A stretch of 64,000 nt of DNA from Anaeramoeba flamelloides (Eukaryota > Metamonada > Anaeramoebidae): contig JANTQA010000012.1 in NCBI GenBank assembly GCA_027625915.1, positions 3,627,001 to 3,691,000 on the forward strand. Direction: 5' to 3'. Each line of letters starts with the position of its first letter. Position 1 is the first letter of the stretch. Below, in pieces: positions 11,842 through 23,958 of this stretch. The notes under the pieces were generated by a model. That model was not told where the DNA came from, made no database searches, and saw only the letters and a list, made by a program, of their open reading frames with translations. The position numbers were made by a program, and so were the translations under genes.

Positions 11842-13522
11842 TTTAAAAGAAAATTCTGGTTTTTTCTGAAAAAGGAAAGAAATTTATGAGCAGTTGAAAA
11901 TTGGAAAAAATGAAGAGATTTTTCCACAATTTATCTAATTTCACCGACACAAAAGTTCAATGTTTGTCGTTTTTTAAATAAACAAATACAAAAACACATT
12001 CTGTTTATCGAGAAAAACTTTTGGAATTTTAAATAAATTCTCTTTGAGCAACGTTTGCAAATTTTTTCTTGATTTCAAATCACTTTTACTCCAAAAAAAA
12101 CTTTATTACGAAAATTGGCTGAGTTGTTTACCCATGGGTGTGTGTTTTATTTTTATTACGTTATTAGGGTTAAAGATAAATTTTTGTTAATAATAGTACT
12201 TTTTTACACCAAATCTTACAATCGAAAGGAATGTCCGATTTTTAATGGTAGTTTGTTAAAAACTGATTTGAAAGGGGGGGATGAAGTATAAATATATTGA
12301 ATATGCAATTTAAAAAGGAAACATTAACTTAATTTGAAAAGGTTGATTTTCTAATCTCCAATATTTATGCGAATCGTAACAAGAATAGTGCAAAATTTGT
12401 AATATGATCAAAAATCTACTCGTTTGTCCAAGATGTGTGTGGACATGAGGTACTGGAACCAAGGAAAGAATGAGAATTATTAATGATAAATTTCGAGTTT
12501 TGTAATTTTGCAAAAATCTAAAAAATTTTCATTTTTCGCTGTTTAAAAAAGCGAAAATTTCAAAATATAAAAACTTAAATAAGGTAGGAGTGATCTCAAA
12601 ATATTGAACAAATTGGTGAGAGACAGGATATTAATAGAGTTTATTCTCAGTTTTGTGTTTTACTACAATCAACATAAAATCTAATGGACTATTTTCGAAA
12701 AGTTACTGATTTTGAACCACTCGTATCTTCAGCAAAAGAATCATTTAATGCTGTTTTTAACAAGAATTGTTGAGTTTAAAGTAAAAAAAAAAATACATAT
12801 CTTTGCATCTAAAAATCATGAATAACACCAAACGAAATAATTTTTGAATTTTAAAAAATGAAATTAACATTTTAAAAAAGTTAAAACTTTTGTGCAGTTG
12901 ATGGAATCTTTCAGATAAATTTCAAATCAGAAAGAAAATAAATCAAATTGTGTATTTAATACCCAGAAATTTACAACAAAACGTTGTATTAAATATGATA
13001 AAAAAACATTTAACATTGAAACAAAAAATGTATTATTTGGTACTTAGACTTTTGTATTGGAAAAACTAATATTTTTCATTTACTCTTATTTTCCAATGAA
13101 AAAATGAAAATTTTTAGTTCACATTTCAATATATTTTTCTTGTTTATAAGCTGAAGAAAATCCAAAGATCTTTACAACATCTTTTAGAAATGATATTTTT
13201 AGGCAATAAATTAAACTTCCTTCTTGAAAACACAATTTTTACTCTACTAATTTGGTTTTAACAGTAATAATTAATATTCATTTTGGAAATTGAAATAAAA
13301 ATTTTCATTTATTGATTGGAAAATAACAGTATTGTGAATTTTTTTTGAATTGTGTAGTTTGAAGAAGTTCAAGAGGTTTTTCGTCAGTTCGATTTGTGAA
13401 AGTGTTTGGTTGATATTTCCAACTCCAACAAAACGCTAGCTTTTCTTAGTTATTTCAAATTTGCCTGAATTAAAACAAAAAAAAATTTCAAATTTAAAAT
13501 AAGCTTTTCAAAAGACACAACT

Positions 13523-13558
13523 ATGGACCGACGAGAGACCAATTTAATAGATTATGAG
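13523..13558 (+). other. Possible short first exon (12 codons)
   Basis: An island of unusually GC-rich sequence encodes MDRRETNLIDYE and ends GAG|GTTTGT, similar to the GTTTGA/GTTTGG donors used elsewhere here. No convincing second exon was found: the nearest compatible acceptor would make an intron of only about 34 nt. Speculative. Confidence 0.2.
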
Positions 13559-14828
13559 GTTTGTTATGGTTCATTTTTTTTCTGAGAGTAGGATCAATTT
13601 ACAATTGGACAACCTTTTTCAGTAATTGATCATTGATATTTCAAACATTTCCAATTTTTTTTTAAAGAACGAGACTTTTTTCGTTTTTCTATAAAAATTT
13701 TCCACAAATTTTTACAAATCAAATATATATGCAAATGTCAGGTAAATTTCCTTAAAAGAGCAACAAATTTCCAATGAGAATTATTCATTCTTTTTTTTCA
13801 ATGAAATCAATATTTAAAATTCTTGAAATATATTAATTTAAAGTTTGTCACCCTTTCAAATGATCCAAATTCTATCAGAGAGATAAAATAAAGGAATGAC
13901 CTTAATAAGGCCTTTTACCCAAGATAATATTGTTTTAACGAGTCTACAGTTTTATTAATTGTAAAATTCGCTTTTTGTTTTCTACCCAGTCTATTATTAA
14001 TATTAATGTTTGTATTAAAAAGTAATAAAAGAGTAAACGCACAAAATGATTCAACATTTCTTGAAAAAGAAAAATTCACATTTTAAGATAAGCCATCTCA
14101 GAAGGGAATCAATAAGAACTATTTTAAATGTTAAATTTTCTTCGGCTGTTTAAACTGAAATAAATATGTATATAATAATAAATAGTAATTTGATACAGAA
14201 AAATAAACAAAAATGAAATATTACATGTATTATATTGGTATAACCATTGACCTTAATTAAGTTATTTGAAAATTTGTATATCCTTCATTACCTCAAACGC
14301 ATCCAAATTTCATCAAGTTTCGAATAACAGATTTAAAATGATATTGGTGTATTAATATATTTATTTTGTTATTTTCTTTAACCCGGATTTGGAGGATATT
14401 TTTTCTAAAAAAGTCAAAAGAGTTCGAAAGATAAATTTCTTTAGTTATTTTATTTTATTTTTTTTCTTATCTTGAAAAACAATAATTAATGATTCCCTTT
14501 TTTAATTTTCTTTATAGATTTTTTTTTTATTTTTGAATTTTGAAATAAGAAATGACATTGCAATAAAAGTATTCATTATATACTATGCTAGTTTACGAAT
14601 AAAACGATAAAATAGCGTTTTTGGTTGCATTATAAATAAAATAAATGAAAAAAAGATAATATTGAGTCATTTTTTATACTACATTTTAATAAAGAACTAT
14701 TTCGGTGAAAAAAGTAAATCCATAAAATTATGCCAAAATTCGAAGTTTAATATTAATAATTTTCTACAATTCCACTTTCAAACAATCAAAAATAATTGAA
14801 AATAAAAAAAAATAAAATAAAATAAAGC

Positions 14829-14990
14829 CAGTTTCACTTTTAAGACACAAACCTTGAATGAAATTGAAGCACCAAAAAAAAATTCAAATTAAGGCACATT
14901 TTTCGGAATTTTTTTTTCTCACCAATTGTTTTAATAGAATCTGATTTTTTTGCCTTACTTTGTGAATTTTTTTTTGTTTCCTTAATTTTT
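14829..14990. repeat. Degenerate family B element
   Basis: CAGTTTCACTTTTAAGACAC at the left matches the end of family B. The right half (TTTTGCCTTACTTTGTG...) is only roughly complementary to the left arm. An old, decayed copy. Confidence 0.5.
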
Positions 14991-15179
14991 ATTGTATGTT
15001 TGTATTTACAAAATTGAAACAGCTATAATTGAAAAATAAATATATTTATTACAACATAATCAAATGAATAAAAACCGTTTTAATAGATAAATTAATTGGC
15101 CCGAATCTTTTTTTTAAAAAATATAAAAATTAAGTTTTAAATATTATTCAAAGATAATAAAATACTCCTTGTTTCATAG

Positions 15180-15183
<4 letters not shown>

Positions 15184-15211
<28 letters not shown>
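15184..15211. repeat. (TA)n microsatellite
   Basis: A pure TA run. Others lie at 6442-6472, 26583-26611, 27147-27173, 54659-54688 and 54868-54886. Three of them abut family C element ends. Confidence 0.95.
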
Positions 15212-15456
15212 CTTATTGATTTTTTTTTTTTTTGGAAAAATTTGGATAAATTAAGTGTGAAAATTGTATTTGACAATCAGACTTAGGTGAAATATTTTAA
15301 AAATAAATTTTAACAGAGGTCTTTTATCCAAAAATATTGTATTTTTCTTATGCTCTAGATTTTGAAAATCCAAAAATTCATAAAAAGTAAATTAAAAAAA
15401 AAACATCTAATAATAATCTAACTCGGAATTTTGGTCATATAATTGAAAGTTGAACA

Positions 15457-15652
15457 CAGTCAGTTCCACTTTTAAAACACAAACTTTGAACGAAATTTAA
15501 GGTACAATAAAAATCTCAAATTAAGGAACAAAATTCAAATTCAAGTAAAATAATTTTAGTAAAAAGAAATTACAAATAATGTTCTTTAATTTGATATTTT
15601 TGTGTACCTTAAATTTTGTTCCAAGTTTGTGTCTTAAAAGTGGAACTGAGTG
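15457..15652. mobile_element. MITE family B, copy 1
   Basis: 196 bp. Ends CAGTCAGTTCCACTTTTAA and TTAAAAGTGGAACTGAGTG are inverted repeats, with the next block (AATTTAAGGTAC / GTACCTTAAATT) continuing the palindrome, so almost the whole element can fold back. Closely related to the 197-bp copy at 40149-40345. CAGT termini resemble Tc1/mariner MITEs. Non-coding. Confidence 0.82.
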
Positions 15653-15957
15653 TAGTATATTTGTGAAATTTGAATTTTTTTAATTTAAATTATACTAGAT
15701 CTTGAAAAACAATTTTAGTAATATTGTATCTCATTTAATACTCTTATTTATTTTATATCTAAATTTTACAAAATTTAAAAATTAAAAAATAGTAAAAATT
15801 AAAAAAAAAATAGAATATTACTCTAAATTTAACAGTTGTGAGAATATTCTCAATTTTGCAAAAAAAAATAGTGAAATAACATTTATTGATTAATATTTAA
15901 ATTCTTTTAAATTCTTTCAAATTCTAGAAGGAAAAGAAAGTTCAGAAGTTAAATGTA

Positions 15958-16429
15958 CAGTGGTGTAACCAATCTGTGTTTTTTTTTAACCCATTACTAA
16001 AATTTAACTCATGCAAAAAATATTGACTGACTCTACAAATACAAGAAACAAATCAATGGGGTGGCAACAGTATATAAACAAGAAATAGGGTTCCTTAAAT
16101 AAATTTTAAAAAGGAATAATGAAGATACTGGAAGATTAAAATGTTATTTTTTGACAAGATAATGTGTAAAATTTTATTTTTTGAATTTTTATAAAAAAAT
16201 CATTTAATCTCACAAATTTTGTGTATATGATGAAATTTTTGAAACCAAAGCATTTAATATAATTGAATCATTTTGATTAATCAAAGATCTAACCTCTAAA
16301 GTCAATTTGGTTCTGAACCAAGAATCTATTAGTGATTTCTGGTCTTCCAATACCCAAGTCTGAAAAAAAACACAAGTTAAATTTTAGTAATGGGTTAAAG
16401 GTTGTCTGAGGGGGTTATTTCCACCACTG
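15958..16429. mobile_element. MITE family I with intact TA target duplication
   Basis: CAGTGGTG... at 15958 mirrors ...CACCACTG at 16429, with TA immediately outside both. Just inside, TTTAACCCATTACTAAAATT is mirrored by AATTTTAGTAATGGGTTAAA. 472 bp, no ORF. The well-matched ends and TA pair suggest a fairly recent insertion. Single copy in this window. Confidence 0.82.
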
Positions 16430-18583
16430 TATAAGGAAAAAATATTATTAATTATTTTTAAAGATATATTTTTTTCAAATTAAATTCAGTATTTCGCGAG
16501 AACTCAAGTAAAATATTCTTGATTCATTAATATTATCGTTTTGAGATAATTTCATTCCAAAAAGCGCAAAAAAATTATAATTTTATATTTAAATTTATTC
16601 ATTTTTAGAATCAATGATTAGTGTTAGTTTTGATCACTTATCTCCCTCCTCTTGATAAAACGGCTGGAAAAAAAACAAAATATGTTACTCAATCTGAATA
16701 TAACCAGTTAAAAATTGGTTTTTTAGCTTTTAAAATTATTTTATTATTAGGTGTGACTATTTTAACCAGTACTTAAGTAGGGGGTTCTATTTTTCAAGTG
16801 AAAAGTATATTATCACCTTATTAAATTTATTGTGATACCTTTATTTCTTTATTTAATCCATTATCAATCAGAATAAGCAAAAAAATATTTTTTTTTTAAC
16901 CCATCTATAATAATTTGAATTTATGTATGAAAATATATATTTGAGGGATCATCTTTTACAACAAATAAAAAAAATTTAAAAACTATTAATTGTGATATTC
17001 TAGCCATACAAATTTTGTATGTGTTAAATTACTGCGTCTAAATTTGTATCAAAAAAGAAATCCAGAAAATAATATTTTTTTCAGTGAGATCATTTTTTTT
17101 ATTTCATTTTTTTTTTATGAAAAAGAAAAAAATTAAATTCATTTGATTTTATACATTAAAAAAATTTTTTACTCTTTTTATCACTGTTTTCAACATTATT
17201 ATACTATCCAAAAAATTATCTTTATTTATTTGGAATATTAATCTGAATATTATTAAATTTTTTTTTTTAAATATAAATCTTTTGGTTAAACTAAAATTTG
17301 ATATATTCATATATTAAAACTATTTCTTTCTATTTAAGACGGATAGTTGTAATTATTAAAAATATTAAAACAATTTACAAATTTTACTACAAAAATTTTG
17401 TTTTTGTTAAAATATTAAATATAATTTTTATTAAAAATTTCTTCAAGATAATTTGAAATTAGGTAAATTTATCGTCAAAATTCAAAATCAATTTTCTAAT
17501 TCCAAAAAAGATTCAAATTTCTATAATGATTCTTCTGAATAGTTTTAAATAATTTGTTAAAAAAATTTCCTTAAAATTCAAAATTTTTTTGTATGATTTT
17601 TCCGATTTTTGAATGAGCCAACGTTTTTCTTTCAAAATTTAAAGTTTAATTTTTATTACCCAATAAATCCCAATTTCAGAAATATAATTTTGATAAAATT
17701 CTATCAAATTTTCTTTTATTTAATCAATTTCACCCCAATTATTTTAATCTGTGTGGATTGAATTATTAATTATAAAAAATAATTGAAAAATCAGAAATTT
17801 TATTTCAAAATGAAAACTTTCCAACATAAAACTTAATATATATTTATTATATTTAAGAATTAGCTTAATTGACAATTAAAATAAAATAGTTACTTTTTTC
17901 TTTTATATTGGAAATATTTGAAATTTCGATTAAAAAAAATAGAACACTAATTATTAAATTGATTTGATGATGTGAACACATCGATTTCCTCAGTCAAAAC
18001 ACAAATTACAAAATTTTTTATTAAATATCTTGGCAAGATTTCATTTTTATAAATTAAATACCAACAACTGAAGGAATTTATTTAAAACAGAATAACATGA
18101 AAATTTAACATTCATAAATCCTTTTTTTTTGTAACATAGGTAATTTAAAAAAGTCTGAAATTGATTTTGAATCGTAAATATGGAATATACAATACTCTAA
18201 AATACGAAAATTTTCAATAATTTAGAAAAATTTGACAATGTACCAATATTTATTTTTTACGATATTTTTGATTTATTTAAATCTGTTGGTTCAACATTTT
18301 ACAATAATGATGTACTTTTTTGTTTATTTTATTTCTACAGAAGAATTCATTTTTGATTTTAATTAGTTTAGTTGTAACGTCTTGATATATTTTCAAGAAA
18401 AAAAAATCAAATTATATTTATTAAATAATTTGAAAATTGATGAAAAAACGAAAATGATCTTATTTTCAGAGGTTATTTATCTTTGATAGAAAAAAAAATC
18501 TTATTTTGGAATAGAAAGAATATTTTTTTTGATATTAAATTTAAAGTGAAAAAATTGAAAAATAGTTATTTTTTGTAATAATC

Positions 18584-19040
18584 GTTGAGAGATAAATGTT
18601 GGACAGAGAAAAATAGTTGGACAGCAATTTTCATTTAGAACATTACTGTAAATGATTTTTAATTTCTTTTTGGTTGTGAAATAACTAAAGAAAATAGTAA
18701 TAATCTACTTATTAGAATAAGGAATAACGTAATTCTACTTTTTCAAAATCTTATCTCTTATAATCTAAAGCAAGTTTAAAAATCACCATTTTCAGAATTA
18801 ATAGTAAACTTTACCAAAACTTGGATTTTTGTTAAAATAGCATCATCTCCGATTGGTTATCAACCATTCAAATGAGTATTCTACACGCACTACAGATTAA
18901 TGAACTTATAACAACTTTAAACCTGGATTTAAATAAATTTCACCTAATTATCAATAGGATTTGATTTTCAATTTTACTAATGTTCCCAATTAAAAATGGT
19001 GTCCAACCATTTTTCTATGTAAAACATTTTTCTCTCAACA
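18584..19040. mobile_element. MITE family H
   Basis: About 457 bp. GTTGAGAGATAAATGTTGGA at the left mirrors TGTTGAGAGAAAAATGTTTT read on the other strand from the right end, and both carry a subterminal AAAAAT(A/G)GTTGGACA block. Non-coding; single copy here. Confidence 0.7.
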
Positions 19041-19684
19041 GTAAAAGGGAAATTAAAAATACCAATCGAACTTTTTCAAAATTATAAATCTATGAATAGA
19101 CAAAAAAGTACAATCAATTAATTGTTAAAGAGAAACAATATAATAAAAATTGTTTGCCTGTTGACTAATCGGAAATAATGTTTTTTTTTTTCGGGTGATT
19201 AGTTTTAGTAACTTTTGAACACCAAACAAAACATTAAATAAGAGATTATATTAAAATGTTATTGTTATAAAAATCTTTATTTTTCAAAACTCTAGATCCA
19301 AGCAATCACTTAAAGCTTCCAGGTTAGGATATTAGCTTCATCTTTACAAAAAGAATCTGAACAATTATTGAATGAATAATTCATCAAAACTTGATTAAGA
19401 CTGTGTTTTGGTTGGGTTTAAGTGCTTTATTGCTTTAGAACAAATTTTTGATATCAAATATTGTACTTTCGATTCCTAAATAAGTTCAATGTTTATAAAA
19501 GCATATGGGTAAATAATTTTTTTAATTCTTCAAAAAATCATAGTATCCCTTAAAAAATTAAACTAATTTAATGGACTTCTCATTGTACCATTTAAGAAGT
19601 TTGAATATTGAACAGTTATAGTATTTTTCATCAAAAGTATTTTTTCATTTTTTTAACATTTGTTTTGTTTCTTTTTTTACAAAA

Positions 19685-22600
19685 ATGGATCGATTAAAAG
19701 AAAGGTTTCGTTCAATAAAAAATGTTGTTGTTGTGTTGTCTGGTAAAGGCGGAGTTGGAAAATCGTCTGTTTCGTCTGTACTTGCGGCAAGACTTGTAAA
19801 ATCTGGATACCGTGTAGGCGTCTTAGATTTAGACATTACAGGTCCAAATATTCCAAGGATAATTGGGGCACCAGAAAAAAAGATCCTTCAGTCTGAAAAA
19901 GGGTAAGCCTATTAATTTTTATAAAAACCTAAAAAAAAAAAAAAAAGAAAAAGAAGAAAGAAAAAGAAATCTTGGCTCTAATCATTAAGTGACTACTTTG
20001 TATTGACTTACACATAATTCTTCATAGTTGGATCCCAGTTTATGTTGACGAGGAAAAAAAATTAGGAGTGATTTCCATTGGGTACTTAATTAAGAAAAAG
20101 GATGCTGTTATCTGGAGAGGACCAAGAAAGCATGGTTTGAAATCCATTTTATCTTGATGGTTTTTTTTTTTTTTTTTTTTTTTTGGGTTTTATTCTTTTT
20201 CAATTCAAATTAGTATTCAAAGGAAACTGTTTTGACCAGAAAGTAAATTGTTTGTTGTTGACAATAATTTAGTTAATACCCAAATCTAATTTTATGAATT
20301 TAATTTTTGTTAACCTAGCTCTCATAAAGCCTATTTAATAAATTGATTGAAAAAAGCAATCAGCAAACTATTAAAGTTTGCAATGATGAAACAAAACAGC
20401 ACACATTAAGGGCTGCTTTTCAAGGTAAAAAAGGTGAAATTGTTGATAAAAACACTCTTGAATGTGTTCTCCAATCCCAATAAAATTTTTATATAAAAAA
20501 AACTGTTTGTTTCTTTTTATAAATGTCCAAAGTTTAAATTTACTGAATTTAAGGACTACGTTTTTCGGTGAAAACAGTAAAATAATGGATAAAATCACCC
20601 TTGAATAAGTTATGTAATACAAATAATATTTGTCCAATAACAATTTCTTTTACAAAAAAACGATGAAATTTTCTGAAATAACAACAATTCTAACAATTTT
20701 ACTCTTTTTAGAGACCAACTAAATTTTGATTTAACTATTTTAGAATTTCCATTTCAACTTTTATAAACTCACACTAATTTCCCAAGCTGTTCTAAATATT
20801 TTTTTTAGTTATTTTTACAAGTTTGAAATGTTTTCAAATTTGGACTTGTGCTTGAAAATCAATCAAATCTTTTGATTTGAGTTTTGAATTTGTCAAATTT
20901 CTTTTTAAAATTGATTTTCTTATTTCAATAAATTAATTTTTTTTTAAAAACTTTTTTCCAAAAATCTCCTAATGTATATAATGAGGGATGTTCAGCTATT
21001 TTTTCTAAATAAATCAACATAAATTTTTATTTTTCTCAAGAGGGTTGAATTAATTAATTAATTAGAAGTTTTGATGATGATATCTATACTTAAGTCACGA
21101 TAAAGTTTCATAATCGTGATTATTTTTCAAAAATCGTGATATTTTAGAAAATTATTGAGAATCAATATTATCGCGATAATATAACAAATCGTGGTATTCT
21201 ATAAAATCGAGATAATTATTTAAAAATCGTGATAAATGCCAAAATATAGCGATTAAAAAGTAATCGCGATACAATAGTTGATGGGTTTTGGGATAATTCA
21301 TCAATATTTTTACAAAGAAATTTTTGTTGATCAAAAAACAGATTATGCGAAGAAAAGTTTATTCATTTTAAAAAACAACAAAAAAGATATTGATCCAATC
21401 AAGGATCAGATCAAAGAGTTTTATTGTATTTTCTTTTAATTTTGATTGACAAATCTCGATAGATCCTTTTAGATCAACAACAATAAGAATGACTAAAGAT
21501 AAATAAATATTTTCTTCAGTTAATCGTGGTGTTGTAAATTGTTTTGAATAAAAAGGCTTCTAAAACAACCAACCCTTAACCTGTTCTTAAAAGAATGTGT
21601 TCTTGGGTGAAAACATTTTCAATATTCCATGGAAAGCTGAAAGGAGTTATGTATAACTTTTCAAAAGCTTTCACAGCAACCTATCCACATTATCACCAAT
21701 TATAAAGATTTTTTGTACCAATTGTTTTCTTCTTTTTATTTTTCTTCTTCTTTGAGTATATTTGCATTGGACAGAAAACACAACTAGAGCATAGAGGTTT
21801 TTGTTTGATCGATCACCAATAAGAATGTAAAATTACACTTTTTCTTCTTTTTGGTTATTTAACTTCACTACAAGGAAAATTTAAACACCAAAAATTAAAG
21901 TTAGACAAAACTATACATTGAATTTCAGTTATACTTCTTTTGTAAATTATTTTTCAAAAGTTATCATAATTTTATGTAATAAAAAAAGGATAGCTATTAA
22001 ACTCATGAAAATCCGAATACCCCCCTTTTCAAAAATACCGACTTTTGAAAAAAACACCTATTTTTGGGGTATTTTTCTAATGAAAAAAGTTGAAATGAAT
22101 TAATTTATGATTGAACATTAAGATTGAAAAAAGAATAAATGTTAAAGCAATTTGCGGAAAACAATCGGGAATGTATATAAAAACTCAAACATGGAAAAAA
22201 ATAAAATGATAAAAAATATTCCAAAAACAGATAAAAAATCAGATTTTCAATTTAATTTAGCAATATCTTTTGATTGAAATATTTTGTTCTATTTTAAAAT
22301 TGAAAAATATGTTTCTTTTTAGACTATTAAAAAAATACTTGAAAATTCTCTCTCTACTAAGCCAATTAAAAAATTCAAAAATTTTACAATTAAAAATGAA
22401 ATAAATATTACTGAAAAATTTCATTTTTTTTTCAATTCCTATTAATATCTATTAAAGTTGCAAACCTTTTTGAAAATTGTTATGTGTAATATAGTTTATT
22501 ATATGAGTGTATTTCAAAAATACAAAATTTAGAGATTTTTTTTTGAAAAAATTTTCCTTGTCTTGTTGTGAAGGTAATAACGCCATTTTTAAAAAACACA

Positions 22601-23958
22601 TCTATTTTATATTCAAGTATATTATTGAAATGGGTTATTATTAGTGTGATCATAAAATTCGTTTGAGATTTGATATTATGTAGAAAAGAAAAAAAAAAAT
22701 TTTTCACAGCAAATAGTTTCATTCAGTTTATAAAAGTTTTCTGTCTTTCAAAACTTTCAAACACTTGAAGAAAATTCACAACGCTTTTAAACACTTTCTA
22801 ACATTTTTAAAGGGGGAAAGCGTTGTCAAAGTCTCAAGACTTTGTAAAAGTCAAGAATTTTTTTTTAATTTGATTTCAAAAAAATAATTTTTCATTTTTT
22901 CACAATAATTATTTTATCACGATAATGTGGAATATGGCGATTTTATGATTTTTCCTGATAAAGTAGGACTAATCGCGATTTTTTTCATAGTATCGTGAAT
23001 TAATTGTTAAGATCATGATAATATATTTCATCATCAAAACCTCTATTATCTCTTTTTTTAATTTTATTGGTTAGTATCTATATTTAAACATATTTTGAAT
23101 TGTTATAATTAAATACAACGCAAATTATGGTGGTTTCATTCATTTACTTTTATGGTAATGAAAATAAAACTCTAATATTTTATTAAAAAAATAAATAATA
23201 TTTTATAATAAAAAAAAACAACCAATAATATTTGATTAAAAATAAAAACAATAATTAACTTTATAGGTATAATACAGCAATTTCTTGTTGATGTTAATTG
23301 GGGGGAACTTGATTATTTAATAATTGATACTCCACCCGGTACTTCAGATGAGCATATTTCCTTAGTTGAGCTTTTACATAAAGCAATACCAACTTCAACA
23401 TTAAACGCAAATATATCAAAATTAAGAATCATTGCAGAAGAAGAAACCCTTGAAGAGAAGACGAAATTAGGGGCAGTTATTGTGACAACCCCCCAAGAAG
23501 TTGCCTTGATTGATATTAAAAAGGAAATTAATTTTTGTAAGAAAGTAAATTTAGAAATTATTGGATTGGTTGAAAATATGAGTGGATTTCTATGCCCAAA
23601 TTGTGATGAAATACATCAAATATTCTCATCGGGTGGTGGTATGAATCTGGCTAAGAATTCATTTATTAATATGCTCTGTAAAATCCCTCTTGATCCACGC
23701 TTGGTCGAAATTTGTGACAAAGAAGGTGTTAAAATTTTACTTGATGATGAAAATGAGAAAAATAATTTAAGAAAACCGGTTCTCAACGCCTTCCAACAAC
23801 TAATTGAATTTGTCGAAAATTGGTCAAATGATAGAAAAACAAATAATGACAGTGATGAGGATGGGGATGAGGAGGACGAGGAGGATGAAAACGAAAAAAA
23901 GGAACAAATGTCTAAAATTCAAAAGAAAAGAAAAAAAATGGAGTCCTTTGATTTTTAA
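19685..23958 (+). CDS. CFD1: Cytosolic Fe-S cluster assembly scaffold P-loop NTPase (Cfd1/NUBP2)
   Basis: Exons 19685-19902, 20028-20134 and 23267-23958; 338 residues. Deviant Walker [10 protein letters not shown] at residues 20-28, WRGPRKHG in exon 2, [12 protein letters not shown] in exon 3, and the CPNC pair (C218, C221) that bridges a [4Fe-4S] cluster at the homo- or heterodimer interface. There is no N-terminal four-Cys ferredoxin motif, so it is Cfd1-type rather than Nbp35-type. Family role: with Nbp35, builds Fe-S clusters for cytosolic and nuclear proteins. Oddities: an insertion of about 25 residues between ELLHKA and [13 protein letters not shown], and a C-terminal acidic D/E tail followed by KKRKK. 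The ATG at 19685 starts the family's conserved N-terminus. Intron 1 is 125 nt; intron 2 is 3132 nt and carries a transposon. Stop TAA. Confidence 0.93.
20346..20483 (+). other. Coding-like 45-codon patch inside CFD1 intron 2
   Basis: An open stretch whose composition is protein-like ([18 protein letters not shown], then [19 protein letters not shown] and TAA), unlike the Phe/Lys/Asn translations of surrounding intron sequence. I do not recognise it. It could be a captured gene fragment, an alternative terminal exon, or chance. Confidence 0.3.
21065..23043. mobile_element. 2.0-kb element family J in CFD1 intron 2
   Basis: Inner ends GTTTTGATGATGA and TCATCATCAAAAC are exact inverses, with TA outside both. 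Each subterminal region carries a cluster of ATCGTGAT / TATCGCGAT-type words in both orientations (about nine at 21100-21270, five at 22915-23020), resembling a transposase-binding array. The interior has no transposase-like ORF, so it looks non-autonomous. It explains most of the intron's length. Confidence 0.7.

Larger units (their letters stand above)
11866..19684. other. Intergenic, repeat-rich; no confident gene
   Basis: 7.8 kb between the divergent RND and CFD1 genes with no long ORF on either strand. It holds family B copies (one degenerate), a family I element with clear TA ends, a family H element, a (TA)n run at 15184-15211, and a very A/T-rich block from 16.5 to 18.5 kb in which I see nothing else. 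A possible first exon at 13523 is listed separately. Confidence 0.7.
20135..23266 (+). other. 3.1-kb intron 2 of CFD1
   Basis: Donor CATG|GTTTGA (20135), acceptor TTATAG (23266). Phase fits: the split codon is G|GT and the join reads RGPRKHG then IIQQFL, as in other Cfd1 proteins. About two thirds is the family J element. A GT-rich poly-T run follows the donor. Confidence 0.88.

Noticed and set aside
12310-12513. 67-codon minus-strand frame with a His/Val/Pro-rich patch
   Set aside because: No splice partners or recognisable domain.
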